Shown in pieces: positions 60,401 to 64,000 of a stretch of 64,000 nucleotides of DNA. The position numbers were made by a program, and so were the translations under genes. Source of the stretch: Motacilla alba alba (Eukaryota; Chordata; Aves; Passeriformes; Motacillidae); contig NC_052032.1 of assembly GCF_015832195.1 (NCBI RefSeq), positions 626,618-690,617 of the forward strand. The letters are read 5' to 3'. Under the pieces are notes generated by a model that saw only the letters and a list, made by a program, of their open reading frames with translations, ran no database searches and was not told the origin of the DNA. Within the stretch, counting starts at the first letter, position 1. Each line of letters begins with the position of its first letter.

Positions 60401-62984
60401 CATTATATCATGCCCTTGGTGGAGCTTTCATAAGGAAAGAGGAAGAACTCTTTTCTCTTTACAGATCATCGAAGACAACACAGCCAACTGAATGCCCAAC
60501 ACTGTCAAGGAGGGAAAACTACTGAAAACTACTGAACTCCTGGGAAGCTTTTAATTTCTAAATAAATAATTCCCATATATCTCAGCTTTCACATGAACGT
60601 GCTGGGTTTAAATATAAATATGTCCACTTCTCTTCCAGTGAGGGTTTGAAAGGTTTATCTTGTTAACTTTTGAACACCAGTCTGAAGATGGGAAGATTAA
60701 TATGCAATAATGTTGCTGACAGATGTAACAAGCCCACAATTTGTGGTTAGAAAACCCTTTTCAGTCCAAGAAAAGAGAATTGCATACTTTGGGTTGATGA
60801 TGGGAACCTTTGCAGGGTAAAAGCTAATGGTGCACCTAAAAGGGTCTGGTGCAAGGCCCCAAAGAAAAGGAAAAATCAACAGTCCCCACTAAGAACCAAA
60901 GCAAAAAAGATTTTGTTAGAGACCTGCTGGTGAAGCTGCTGGTGAAGTGATGGAAAATGTGCCACTTCTCTTGCAAGGTTGCAAGAGCCTTAAAATTCCC
61001 CCCACCAACCGTAGTTTATGCAAAGAATACAAAGGACTGTGAGGCTCCTGCTTCCCAAGATTTATCTCCTCCCAGCTGATGCACCCACAACTCAAGAAAA
61101 CAGATCTCCAGTGAATAATGACTTGCCTGTTATGTGAGAGGAATGGAGTCATAAGTCAGAGCTGACCATGGTGTGTTTATGCAGAGCCATGCTGCGGTCA
61201 GGATTTATTTCAGATCATGGCAGAAGCAGTCCATTAGTCACCATCACTTCATTCTTTGACAGCACAAAGTGATAATTCCCATAACTTGCCAGCTTTGTTT
61301 TTTCAATGTTATTAATTAAACCCTGAAATTCCCCAGGATAAATGACAGCAAAGATTCACTTGATGAACATGGAAGAAGACAAATTGACTTTGTTCTTTAT
61401 TACTGAGATAACTCCGCAAGATGTTGTAATATCCCGTACCTGAGTCAACGTTAAATCTCTCCAGGAGCCTGAAGACCAGCTTACTGAGCACTCTGTGGTT
61501 AAATTTTTCGGGTTTGTACTTGGACAGGCCTCGATATGGTCTGTAACAACACCAGAGAGACGCATCTGTGGCATCATCTGAAGGATGTTTCCCAAATAGC
61601 AGACATTTAACAGCAGAGAGATTGGGGGTTGTGGGATGTTGAGAAGGACAGGCCCCTGCCTTTCCCAAGATATAGTGAAAAGCCAACAGCACAACCACAC
61701 AAATTTCAATCAACCTCTTGAAGCAAGTCCAGAGGCTCATTTTAAAGAAAGAGAAAGTGAGCAACTCCTTTTCATCTGTTTTTCAGAGCTGACAGCAACT
61801 ATTGCAGCTTCATTGTGAGTCTGACTGTGCTGCTGGCTCTGAGTGACAGGAGTTATTCGAGTGAGAGGCAATTCAGAAGTGAAAACACACACCATGAGTT
61901 GATGAGCACAGGAAGGTTAACCACTTACATCTCTTGTTTTTCTGCCACTTCATCACAGAGTTATCTTCCTGCCAAACCTGTACAACCGATACTGAAAGTC
62001 ACCCTTGTCTGCAGCAAAGCAAAAGAGGCTGATTGCTCCAACCTCCTTGGGAAGCTTTGATACTGCTCTGCTGCTAGAGTGTCCTGCACAGGTTTCATCT
62101 TGGCAGGAATGGAGCATCTGTCAATAGCAAGGATTGCTCTGCTCTACAGCCTGGGCCATTGGGGAAGGCTCTGACACAGCCACTAGAATTTTCCCTTTTT
62201 CAGCCATAAAGTCAATATATTGCACTCCCTTATGCTGGGACAAGATCATAGACAGACAGCCAGGGGACAGACACACTGCTCTGACCATAGATAGCCAGGA
62301 GACAGACACACAGTGCTCTGGCAGCACTTGGGCTCCAGCTGTTCAGAAAGACAAGTGTTTCTACCTTAGGATGTCTCTGATATTGAAGCTGGGCTCACAC
62401 CATGTGTCCAGGGTCTGCAAGAGCTTCCTCTGGAGCTCAGGATATTCTGCCACGTATTCTTCCACCAAGTTAGTTTTATCCTGGAGCAGTAGTGGGGTAC
62501 ACATCTAGGAGAAGGAATTATGTTAAAGCACTGTGCCCTGCCTTTGATTCCCATGGAGCATGACAGCAAGTCCCAACCCTGCCCAAGCTACCAGTGCTGC
62601 CTACAGGAGTGCTGTGACATTTGTAACACAAGTATGAGCAAAGCTTCAGTGCAGCAGAGTACTGATCTCTGCCTCAGTGATGAACACAGCCAGGATTTGT
62701 TACAGCAGTGGTTGCAGCCAGAAAAACCAGGAAAGAAGTGTAATGGGGGCTAATAAAATACTCTGTGCCTAACCTTGATGTAAAGGTACATCAACAACAC
62801 AACAGGGACTTCTTGAGAATGGAGTAAAGCCTCAGGTGAAAGGCAGCAGGACTTGGGAGGGCCCTGATGGATCTCCTGCTAACAAAAGGTGGATCTGATG
62901 ACAGAGGAGCCTGCAGAGGAAATGACTCACCTTCTCTACATCTTGATCTGGCTGTAATTTCAGCTTAATACTCAGTATGGCTGC
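18364..62984 (-). CDS. EXD3: EXD3 (mut-7 homologue), partial gene, 14 coding exons
   Basis: Minus-strand gene for the vertebrate EXD3 protein, a predicted 3'-5' exonuclease related to worm Mut-7. Fourteen exons with GT/AG borders join in phase into 567 codons with no stop. Order of parts: helical region (residues 1-238), DEDDy exonuclease (about 239-425), basic linker (445-467), Mut7-C domain (468-567). Exonuclease motif I is VGVDMEW (D246, E248), motif II has D316 in GYGMSGDL, and motif III is Y410-x3-D414, so the domain looks catalytically intact. Mut7-C shows [13 protein letters not shown] and [12 protein letters not shown]. Both ends are missing: the first exons lie beyond 64,000 and the zinc-ribbon exons probably lie before position 1. 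Orthology rests on recalled EXD3 family sequence and not on a database search. Cellular substrate is not established; worm Mut-7 acts in small-RNA silencing. Confidence 0.93.
18496..20537 (-). other. EXD3 intron between exons 13 and 14, with CR1
   Basis: 2-kb intron holding a CR1 copy at 18712-19088, antisense to the gene and close to the exon 14 acceptor. The remainder shows nothing recognisable. Confidence 0.75.
18712..19088 (+). repeat. CR1 LINE 3' fragment, classic type
   Basis: Close to the textbook avian CR1 3' end: aggaaatggcctcaagatgc, acatttcttcacagaaaggt, gatgtggcacttggagacat and a tail attattctattctataaaa. It lies antisense in the intron between EXD3 exons 13 and 14, ending about 220 bp from exon 14. 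Confidence 0.9.
20538..20591 (-). CDS. EXD3: EXD3 exon 13 of 14: Mut7-C RQEGR motif
   Basis: 54-nt exon encoding [18 protein letters not shown]. The ARQEGR-ILTSG core is a signature of Mut7-C proteins, whose conserved Arg and Thr lie here. Acceptor tttccag and donor ACT|GTGAGTG place it in phase 0 on both sides, and the sequence continues directly into LRSQVG of exon 14. The preceding intron is 7.5 kb. Too short to appear as a stand-alone ORF. Confidence 0.93.
24346..24495 (-). repeat. CR1 LINE 3' fragment
   Basis: Minus-orientation CR1: ggaatcatagaatagtttgg, then aaggtcatcttgtcccaact and ttccagggatggggcatga. Confidence 0.82.
25354..25447 (-). repeat. Short CR1 LINE 3' tail
   Basis: Minus-orientation CR1 tail: gagaatcacagaaccattaa, then aggtcatcaagtccaaccac. 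Confidence 0.78.
26495..27333 (+). repeat. CR1 LINE with ORF2 reverse-transcriptase remnant
   Basis: The longest CR1 in the window (about 840 bp). Its 5' part still encodes recognisable CR1 ORF2 sequence in broken frames: [20 protein letters not shown] near 26660-26730 and [14 protein letters not shown] near 26940-26980. The 3' part is the glmq-rich block gctgccagagctccaggagc, with tail gattctgtgattctgtgatc. Frameshifts and stops make it inactive. It lies antisense in the intron between EXD3 exons 12 and 13. Confidence 0.87.
27735..27801 (+). repeat. Short CR1 LINE 3' tail
   Basis: Plus-orientation tail: ccccttccaagccaaaggaa followed by attctgtgattctatgatc. Confidence 0.72.
28113..28226 (-). 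CDS. EXD3: EXD3 exon 12 of 14: start of Mut7-C domain
   Basis: 114-nt exon (38 codons, phase 0 at both ends) that opens the Mut7-C putative RNase domain, which is related to PIN-like folds. It reads [18 protein letters not shown] and continues [20 protein letters not shown]. The Asp of the CDNM motif (D474) and the GRYLR turn are the family's most conserved features. Acceptor preceded by a C-rich tract and ccccag; donor GTGAGT. Confidence 0.95.
28227..30540 (-). other. EXD3 intron between exons 11 and 12
   Basis: 2.3-kb intron between the linker exon and the start of Mut7-C. No transposon, CpG cluster or further exon recognised. A small linker exon could be hidden here, since mammalian EXD3 linkers are longer as I recall them. 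Confidence 0.65.
30541..30707 (-). CDS. EXD3: EXD3 exon 11 of 14: motif III Asp and basic linker
   Basis: 167-nt exon starting [15 protein letters not shown], which completes exonuclease motif III (D414) and the closing helix of the domain. The rest is a low-complexity basic linker between the two nuclease domains, with [15 protein letters not shown] at residues 445-459 that resembles a nuclear localisation signal, ending PSPSGQ. Acceptor ccctgcag, donor GTTTGT. The linker is shorter than I recall for mammalian EXD3, so a further small exon between this and exon 12 cannot be excluded. Confidence 0.93.
30708..31820 (-). other. EXD3 intron between exons 10 and 11
   Basis: 1.1-kb intron that separates the Tyr and Asp of exonuclease motif III. 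It contains a C14-A-C5 tract at 31012-31031 and starts with an atypical GTCTGG donor. No CR1 copy seen. Confidence 0.75.
31012..31031 (+). repeat. Poly-C tract (C14-A-C5)
   Basis: Fourteen C, one A and five C in a row; the gene strand is therefore G-rich in the EXD3 pre-mRNA intron. Run length is error-prone in sequencing. Confidence 0.9.
31821..32016 (-). CDS. EXD3: EXD3 exon 10 of 14: run-up to exonuclease motif III
   Basis: 196-nt exon encoding a variable charged stretch ([15 protein letters not shown]) and then [20 protein letters not shown] and [16 protein letters not shown]. The LS-LVQ-VLG, LDK-QQLSNW and L-EEQ-YA blocks are strongly conserved in EXD3 and other RNase D-like enzymes. 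The last full codons supply the motif III tyrosine (Y410); its aspartate lies in exon 11. The acceptor could be six bases further in at ctgcag, since both choices keep the frame. The donor GTCTGG is unusual at +3. Confidence 0.95.
32017..33132 (-). other. EXD3 intron between exons 9 and 10
   Basis: 1.1-kb intron with no recognised repeat. Open frames here are unrelated to EXD3. Confidence 0.75.
33133..33242 (-). CDS. EXD3: EXD3 exon 9 of 14: exonuclease motif II
   Basis: 110-nt exon that completes the Gly codon split from exon 8 and ends in phase 0 at a GTAAGG donor. It encodes [13 protein letters not shown], where D316 is the motif II metal ligand, and continues to [10 protein letters not shown], matching the EXD3 MDLL segment. 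The longest open frame across this position on the minus strand is a different, non-coding frame, so the exon is easy to miss. Confidence 0.94.
33243..34208 (-). other. EXD3 intron between exons 8 and 9, with CR1
   Basis: 966-bp intron between the exons carrying exonuclease motifs I and II. A CR1 3' fragment at 33769-34013 takes up a quarter of it, antisense to the gene and about 195 bp downstream of the exon 8 donor. Confidence 0.8.
33769..34013 (+). repeat. Young CR1 LINE 3' fragment in exonuclease intron
   Basis: Plus-orientation CR1 between EXD3 exons 8 and 9, antisense to the gene. Its core (33831-33951) is almost identical to the inverted copy at 42643-42762; I saw one mismatch by eye, which suggests both are recent insertions of one subfamily. 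Confidence 0.87.
34209..34422 (-). CDS. EXD3: EXD3 exon 8 of 14: exonuclease motif I
   Basis: 214-nt exon that opens the DEDDy 3'-5' exonuclease fold. Motif I is VVGVDMEW, giving the metal-binding pair D246 and E248. It is followed by [19 protein letters not shown], the typical beta-strand pair of RNase D-like nucleases, and by a Glu/Lys-rich helix. The exon ends inside ITKLG, one base into the Gly codon, just before motif II. Acceptor gttgcag, donor GTAACA. Together with exons 9-11 it makes a complete catalytic core. Confidence 0.96.
34423..34761 (-). other. EXD3 short intron between exons 7 and 8
   Basis: 339-bp intron with GTGAGT donor and tgttgcag acceptor. Nothing else seen in it. Confidence 0.8.
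34762..34900 (-). CDS. EXD3: EXD3 exon 7 of 14 (residues 192-238)
   Basis: 139-nt exon that starts by completing AG|G (Arg) and ends in phase 0 at a GTGAGT donor. It encodes a charged linker ([16 protein letters not shown]) and then [19 protein letters not shown], closely matching the YYQLPIPRENVHLL motif that leads into the EXD3 exonuclease domain. In DEDD exonucleases of this type the segment forms the first strands before motif I. Confidence 0.95.
34901..36399 (-). other. EXD3 intron between exons 6 and 7
   Basis: 1.5-kb intron with no recognised transposon. Small palindromes at 35925-35947 (gcacttgaacaagtgc and tgcagatctgca) are the only structure noticed. Confidence 0.75.
36400..36566 (-). 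CDS. EXD3: EXD3 exon 6 of 14 (residues 137-192)
   Basis: 167-nt exon encoding a helical repeat-like segment: [18 protein letters not shown], then [11 protein letters not shown] and [16 protein letters not shown]. It aligns with the EXD3 region ahead of the exonuclease domain, where W-LQ, ARWA and LP-AVA-EL are conserved. It enters in phase 0 directly after HIQ of exon 5 and leaves two bases into an Arg codon. Acceptor cccttgcag, donor GTAAAT. The exon is GC-rich compared with the surrounding intron and holds several CpGs, including gcgcgc. Confidence 0.95.
36755..36880 (-). repeat. CR1 LINE internal fragment
   Basis: Minus-orientation fragment lacking the 3' tail: aaggtctccttgaagccttc, then gagcacccccagctctccca and tctccagagcagagggactc. 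Confidence 0.72.
40239..40835 (-). repeat. Long CR1 LINE 3' fragment
   Basis: Minus-orientation CR1 of about 600 bp, sense relative to EXD3. It starts with the inverted tail ctggaatcccagaatggttt, and at its far end still encodes ORF2-like [16 protein letters not shown], the counterpart of the CR1 RPHLEYCVQFW motif. Frame is broken. Confidence 0.87.
41010..41256. promoter_or_regulatory. CpG-dense patch in 17.5-kb intron, possible promoter
   Basis: About 22 CpG in 247 bp, well above the surrounding intron. Contains gtgcgtcac, resembling a CRE/AP-1-type site. No TATA box or coding start is evident. If active on the minus strand it would yield transcripts starting with EXD3 exon 6, keeping both nuclease domains. 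Regulatory role is inference from base composition only. Confidence 0.3.
41109..41192 (+). repeat. Two adjacent short tandem duplications
   Basis: A 21-bp unit starting cgatcctcctgcacaaagc occurs at 41109 and 41130, followed by a duplicated ggctccctggggca at 41160 and 41179 (19-bp offset). Both are inside the CpG cluster at 41010-41256. Confidence 0.8.
41538..41592 (+). repeat. Short CR1 LINE 3' tail
   Basis: Plus-orientation tail: ggctttaaaggtcccttcca, then acccaaaccatgctgggatt and ccatgag. Confidence 0.72.
41600..41800 (+). repeat. Decayed CR1-like fragment
   Basis: Sequence gcagggcttgttcagtatag and ccagatcctcacagaaattc resembles an older CR1 5' part (cttgttcagcctgg and later motifs) but is strongly diverged. 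Confidence 0.4.
42587..42800 (-). repeat. Young CR1 LINE 3' fragment, inverted partner
   Basis: Minus-orientation CR1 of the same subfamily as 33769-34013 and 26495-27333: cgtggaatgtcctgagctgg at the tail, then the inverted block gctcctggagctctggcagc. Sense relative to EXD3. Confidence 0.87.
44016..44036 (+). repeat. (CA)n microsatellite, about 10 units
   Basis: Uninterrupted CA dinucleotide run of 21 bp in the large EXD3 intron. Confidence 0.92.
45957..46298 (+). repeat. CR1 LINE 3' fragment with internal deletion
   Basis: Plus-orientation CR1: gagctggggttgttcagctg, ggaagaaattcttccctgtg, gattctgtgatttc. The usual gtgaggccctggcacaggg segment is missing between ttcttccctgtg and cttcccctggatccctgg, so it carries an internal deletion. 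Confidence 0.83.
47493..47600 (-). repeat. Decayed CR1 LINE 3' tail
   Basis: Minus-orientation tail: gaatcacagtcatggaatca, then aaggatcattgaatccagct and ctgttcctgagatgg. Confidence 0.65.
49551..49842 (-). repeat. CR1 LINE 3' fragment, older type
   Basis: Minus-orientation CR1: gaatcagagaattgtggaat, catcatcaagtccaaccatc, aacacttccagggatggtga, ending near ctcatcctgaacaagaggcc. Confidence 0.83.
50645..50700 (+). repeat. 17-bp tandem repeat, 3.3 units
   Basis: Units at 50645, 50662 and 50679 follow the pattern ccatggagaaactcctt with few changes, then a partial ccatg. Each unit contains an NcoI-type CCATGG. Confidence 0.85.
52018..52199 (+). repeat. CR1 LINE 3' tail
   Basis: Plus-orientation CR1: gctgttgcccagagcagctg, ggatccctggcagtgcccaa, with tail gatcctgtgattctatgaa. 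A perfect palindrome lies about 70 bp downstream. Confidence 0.84.
52268..52300. repeat. Perfect 33-bp palindrome
   Basis: The 16-base arm aaaactaacactgtcc (52268-52283) is followed by a single T and then its exact reverse complement (52285-52300). It could fold as a hairpin of about 13-14 bp with a small loop, on either strand. Just upstream the 15-mer ccaacctttcaaaac is directly repeated (52239 and 52258). No known transposon was recognised. Confidence 0.9.
52757..52845 (-). repeat. Short CR1 LINE 3' tail
   Basis: Minus-orientation tail: gagaatcgtggaatctcctg, then gacccacaaggatcagagtg. Confidence 0.7.
53749..53881 (-). repeat. CR1 LINE 3' tail
   Basis: Minus-orientation tail with two repeats of the terminal octamer (atcacagaatcacagagcc), then aaggatcatcaagtgcaact. 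It lies in the large intron about 210 bp downstream of exon 5 in gene direction. Confidence 0.8.
54095..54133 (-). CDS. EXD3: EXD3 exon 5 of 14, 13-codon small exon
   Basis: 39-nt exon encoding [13 protein letters not shown], the counterpart of the EXD3 segment containing ENWTDHVQ. Acceptor cttttcag, donor GTGAGT, phase 0 at both ends, so skipping it would keep the reading frame. It is followed by the longest intron of the window (17.5 kb). It is too small to stand out as an ORF and was found by expecting the NW-DH motif. Confidence 0.9.
54134..55328 (-). other. EXD3 intron between exons 4 and 5
   Basis: 1,195-bp intron, AT-rich near exon 4 with an A run around 55219. No transposon or other gene recognised. 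Confidence 0.75.
55329..55402 (-). CDS. EXD3: EXD3 exon 4 of 14 (residues 99-123)
   Basis: 74-nt exon that completes the G|CT Ala codon and ends in phase 0. It encodes [19 protein letters not shown] and then YKRFVE. The ALCPN and KRFVE ends are hallmarks of EXD3 and fix both splice sites. The acceptor is ctttcag and the donor GTATGT. It is separated from exon 3 by a 6-kb intron carrying a long CR1 copy, a minisatellite and a CpG cluster. Confidence 0.93.
56015..56037 (+). repeat. Poly-T tract, 23 bp
   Basis: Uninterrupted T run, which is poly-A on the EXD3 strand. The preceding gene-strand sequence was not recognised as a retrocopy. Confidence 0.9.
57028..57665 (+). repeat. Long CR1 LINE 3' fragment
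   Basis: Plus-orientation CR1 of about 640 bp: ccctgggagaaggacttggg, gagctgggggtgctcacctg, cagagcagctgtggctgccc, with tail ttggtgattctatgaaa. The best-preserved member of the subfamily also seen at 1-592 and 9836-10243. Antisense to EXD3. Confidence 0.88.
57956..58383 (+). repeat. Minisatellite with alternating 31- and 39-bp units
   Basis: Twelve tandem units start gtggctcacctgtgcagatg. Short units (S, 31 bp) continue tgtggccagct; long units (L, 39 bp) continue tggccgtgcacagccagct. The order is S-L-S-L-S-L-S-L-L-S-L-L, giving mostly a 70-bp higher-order period. Two neighbouring L units carry gtgcagagcc in place of gtgcacagcc. Each unit holds the E-box hexamers CACCTG, CAGATG and, at unit joins, CAGCTG. 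The array has no stop in any plus-strand frame, but there is no sign that it is translated. Confidence 0.95.
58384..58640. promoter_or_regulatory. CpG-dense patch beside the minisatellite, possible promoter
   Basis: About two dozen CpG in 257 bp, including gcagcgcggcgttcccggca and cccgcggg, directly next to the minisatellite array. It lies in the EXD3 intron between exons 3 and 4. It could be a small intronic CpG island or a recombination-driven GC-rich patch. No transcription start motif could be assigned. Confidence 0.3.
61440..61540 (-). CDS. EXD3: EXD3 exon 3 of 14 (residues 65-99)
   Basis: 101-nt exon that completes the split Arg codon (AG|A) from exon 2 and leaves one base of the next codon. 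It encodes [20 protein letters not shown] and a helix ending in ERFNVDS, corresponding to the EXD3 segment before ALCPN. The acceptor is gttacag and the donor GTACGG. The frame is open further on both sides, but homology and phase agree only with these borders. Confidence 0.9.
61541..62364 (-). other. EXD3 intron between exons 2 and 3
   Basis: 824-bp intron. It carries an imperfect tandem duplication at about 62247-62324 close to the exon 2 donor. No CR1 copy seen. Minus-strand ORFs around 61312-61764 are exon 3 read through into this intron. Confidence 0.8.
62247..62324 (+). repeat. Imperfect tandem duplication, about 37-39-bp unit
   Basis: Two neighbouring copies of a block reading approximately catagacagccaggagacag plus acacactgctctg. 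It lies in the intron about 40 bp from the exon 2 donor. Confidence 0.75.
62365..62504 (-). CDS. EXD3: EXD3 exon 2 of 14 (residues 19-65)
   Basis: 140-nt exon entering in phase 0 and leaving two bases into a codon. It encodes the EXD3 signature PLLLQDK followed by a helical stretch with [13 protein letters not shown] and DTWCEPSF, part of the N-terminal helical region whose role is not defined. The ATG at its start is an internal methionine, since the frame continues upstream through exon 1. The donor is GTAGAA, which is off consensus at +5 and probably weak. A 37-39-bp duplicated block lies about 40 bp downstream in the intron. Confidence 0.92.
62505..62930 (-). other. EXD3 intron between exons 1 and 2
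   Basis: 426-bp intron with GTGAGT donor and ctcctag acceptor. No repeats or other features seen. Confidence 0.8.
62931..62984 (-). CDS. EXD3: EXD3 exon 1 of 14 in window (residues 1-18)
   Basis: 54-nt internal exon, phase 0 at both ends, flanked by an AG acceptor (complement of ctagaa at 62985) and a strong GTGAGT donor. It encodes a short helix containing [13 protein letters not shown], which matches the KLKLQPE...VEK segment of EXD3 proteins just before the PLLLQDK motif of the next exon. It is the most upstream exon I can find; no matching exon is visible from 62985 to 64000, so the start codon lies outside the window. Confidence 0.88.
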
Positions 62985-64000
62985 CTAGAAAACATGAAAA
63001 AAAGTTGTGTATTTAGAAGAACCCTACAGTGGATAAATGGGCATTATTCCAAAGTGAGATAAAATTCCTGTTATGCACATTTTTAATGTATTTATTATTT
63101 CTGTAATGTTGTCAAGCACAAATCCTGCAAACATTTGGCCACATTCATTCCACAAAAGTACAAGAACACTCCTGGCAGAGCTGCATATCCTGAGTAGCAA
63201 CAGCCCCTGGAGCAAAAATTAAAGATCAAGTTGTTGGGCAGAAGGCAAGTGAAGCACTTGGACAAAATCAGCTGGGATGGATATTTCCTATCAATGTCAT
63301 GGTAAAAACATCTGACCCACCATACCTTTCTGAGCAACCCTTATTGCATTTTATGAAAGCAACTCAAGATTTTAAACACGCTGAAATCAAAAGGTTCCAG
63401 TTTCTCTAATTCCTGAGTCACTCCACAGTCCTGAAAGCACCAGGGTCACCACAGGCAGCAAGGTGGGAAGAATTGTATTTTTCCCTTTCATGGGATCTCC
63501 AAATCTTTGATAAGCCAAGACCTGCCACATTTACAAACTGCCTCCAAATCAGGATCTTCTAGAACCTGCTGGGATGAACTGCAGGAAGTCAAGCTCAGAA
63601 GAGCTGGTTCAGCCACTGCCTGTCCCATCCCAGCTGGGGACCACAGGAATGGATGAAGCTCTAACTGTGCACTGCTTGGGAGGCACAGGCACTGATTAGG
63701 ATTTACAGGAGGTGAGAGTGTCTCATATCTGTGGTGTGTGAAAACACTTGGATCCCAAATACAGAATAAGCACTTAATGGGTGGCTTTAATATAGTGCCT
63801 TGTGCCAGTCACTGGGGCAGTCAGGGCAAGGAGCCTTGGAGCACCTCTGTGTGTTAGTGCTGAAGAGGGAACCAGGAATGAGGAGGTTGGACACGGAGTG
63901 TCCTTCCAACACTTCTGCCAAGTCAGGCTGCATTTTCCCAAAGGGCTGTGAGCAGTGCTAAAAAGACATCTGTGATCCTGGCAGAGCACGTGTGCAGAAC
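62985..64000. other. EXD3 intron upstream of the first exon seen
   Basis: About 1 kb between the most upstream recognisable exon and the window end. I see no exon matching the N-terminal part of EXD3, no CR1 tail and no CpG cluster. ORFs on the minus strand here (for example 63774-63989) have no recognisable family features. Confidence 0.6.

Larger units (their letters stand above)
55403..61439 (-). other. EXD3 6-kb intron between exons 3 and 4
   Basis: Contains a 23-bp T run at 56015-56037 (poly-A on the gene strand), a long CR1 copy at 57028-57665 lying antisense to the gene, a minisatellite at 57956-58383, a CpG-dense patch at 58384-58640 and a T15C7 tract at 59221-59242. No additional EXD3 exon is needed, because exons 3 and 4 join in phase and match the family without a gap. 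Confidence 0.8.

Noticed and set aside
1..64000. CRISPR arrays, operons, riboswitches, tRNA or rRNA genes
   Set aside because: Nothing of the kind is present; the window is vertebrate nuclear DNA and the only regular array is the minisatellite.

Overview
The window looks like bird nuclear DNA, most likely from a songbird or another neoavian. It has long AT-rich introns, many CR1 LINE fragments ending in the ATTCTATG-type tail, no long bacterial-type ORF and no operon structure. The CR1 family containing the block 'gctgccagagctccaggagc' fits passerines best, but the species cannot be fixed from the sequence alone.

One protein-coding gene is supported. It is the avian orthologue of EXD3 (exonuclease 3'-5' domain containing 3, the vertebrate mut-7 homologue), on the minus strand. 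I recognise 14 consecutive internal coding exons between 62,984 and 18,364. They join without a phase error into 567 codons (1,701 nt, open throughout). In gene order they are 62931-62984, 62365-62504, 61440-61540, 55329-55402, 54095-54133, 36400-36566, 34762-34900, 34209-34422, 33133-33242, 31821-32016, 30541-30707, 28113-28226, 20538-20591 and 18364-18495. The product has a helical N-terminal half, a DEDDy 3'-5' exonuclease domain with all catalytic residues visible, a basic linker and a Mut7-C putative RNase domain. The first coding exons lie beyond 64,000. The C-terminal zinc-ribbon exons were not found in the last 18.3 kb of the minus-strand direction and probably lie before position 1. 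Residue numbers used below count from the first codon of the exon at 62931-62984. Residue identities are what the sequence shows; family roles are from knowledge of EXD3, Mut-7 and DEDD nucleases.

Layout: 1-18,363 is distal intron or 3' flank with six CR1 copies and several AT-rich, repeat-free islands that resemble conserved non-coding elements. 18.4-36.6 kb is the exon-rich part (exonuclease, linker, Mut7-C). 36.6-54.1 kb is one 17.5-kb intron with CR1 copies in both orientations and a CpG-dense patch at 41.0-41.26 kb. 54.1-63.0 kb holds the N-terminal exons, plus a 6-kb intron with a long CR1 copy, a 31/39-bp minisatellite at 57,956-58,383 and a second CpG-dense patch next to it.

No rRNA, tRNA, CRISPR array, retroviral provirus or second gene could be supported. 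The most interesting non-coding observations are: a young CR1 pair in inverted orientation around exons 6-8; a perfect 33-bp palindrome at 52,268-52,300; two intronic CpG clusters that could be internal promoters; an E-box-filled minisatellite; and an intron that splits exonuclease motif III, where retention would remove a catalytic residue. I did not find a convincing previously undescribed biological system.
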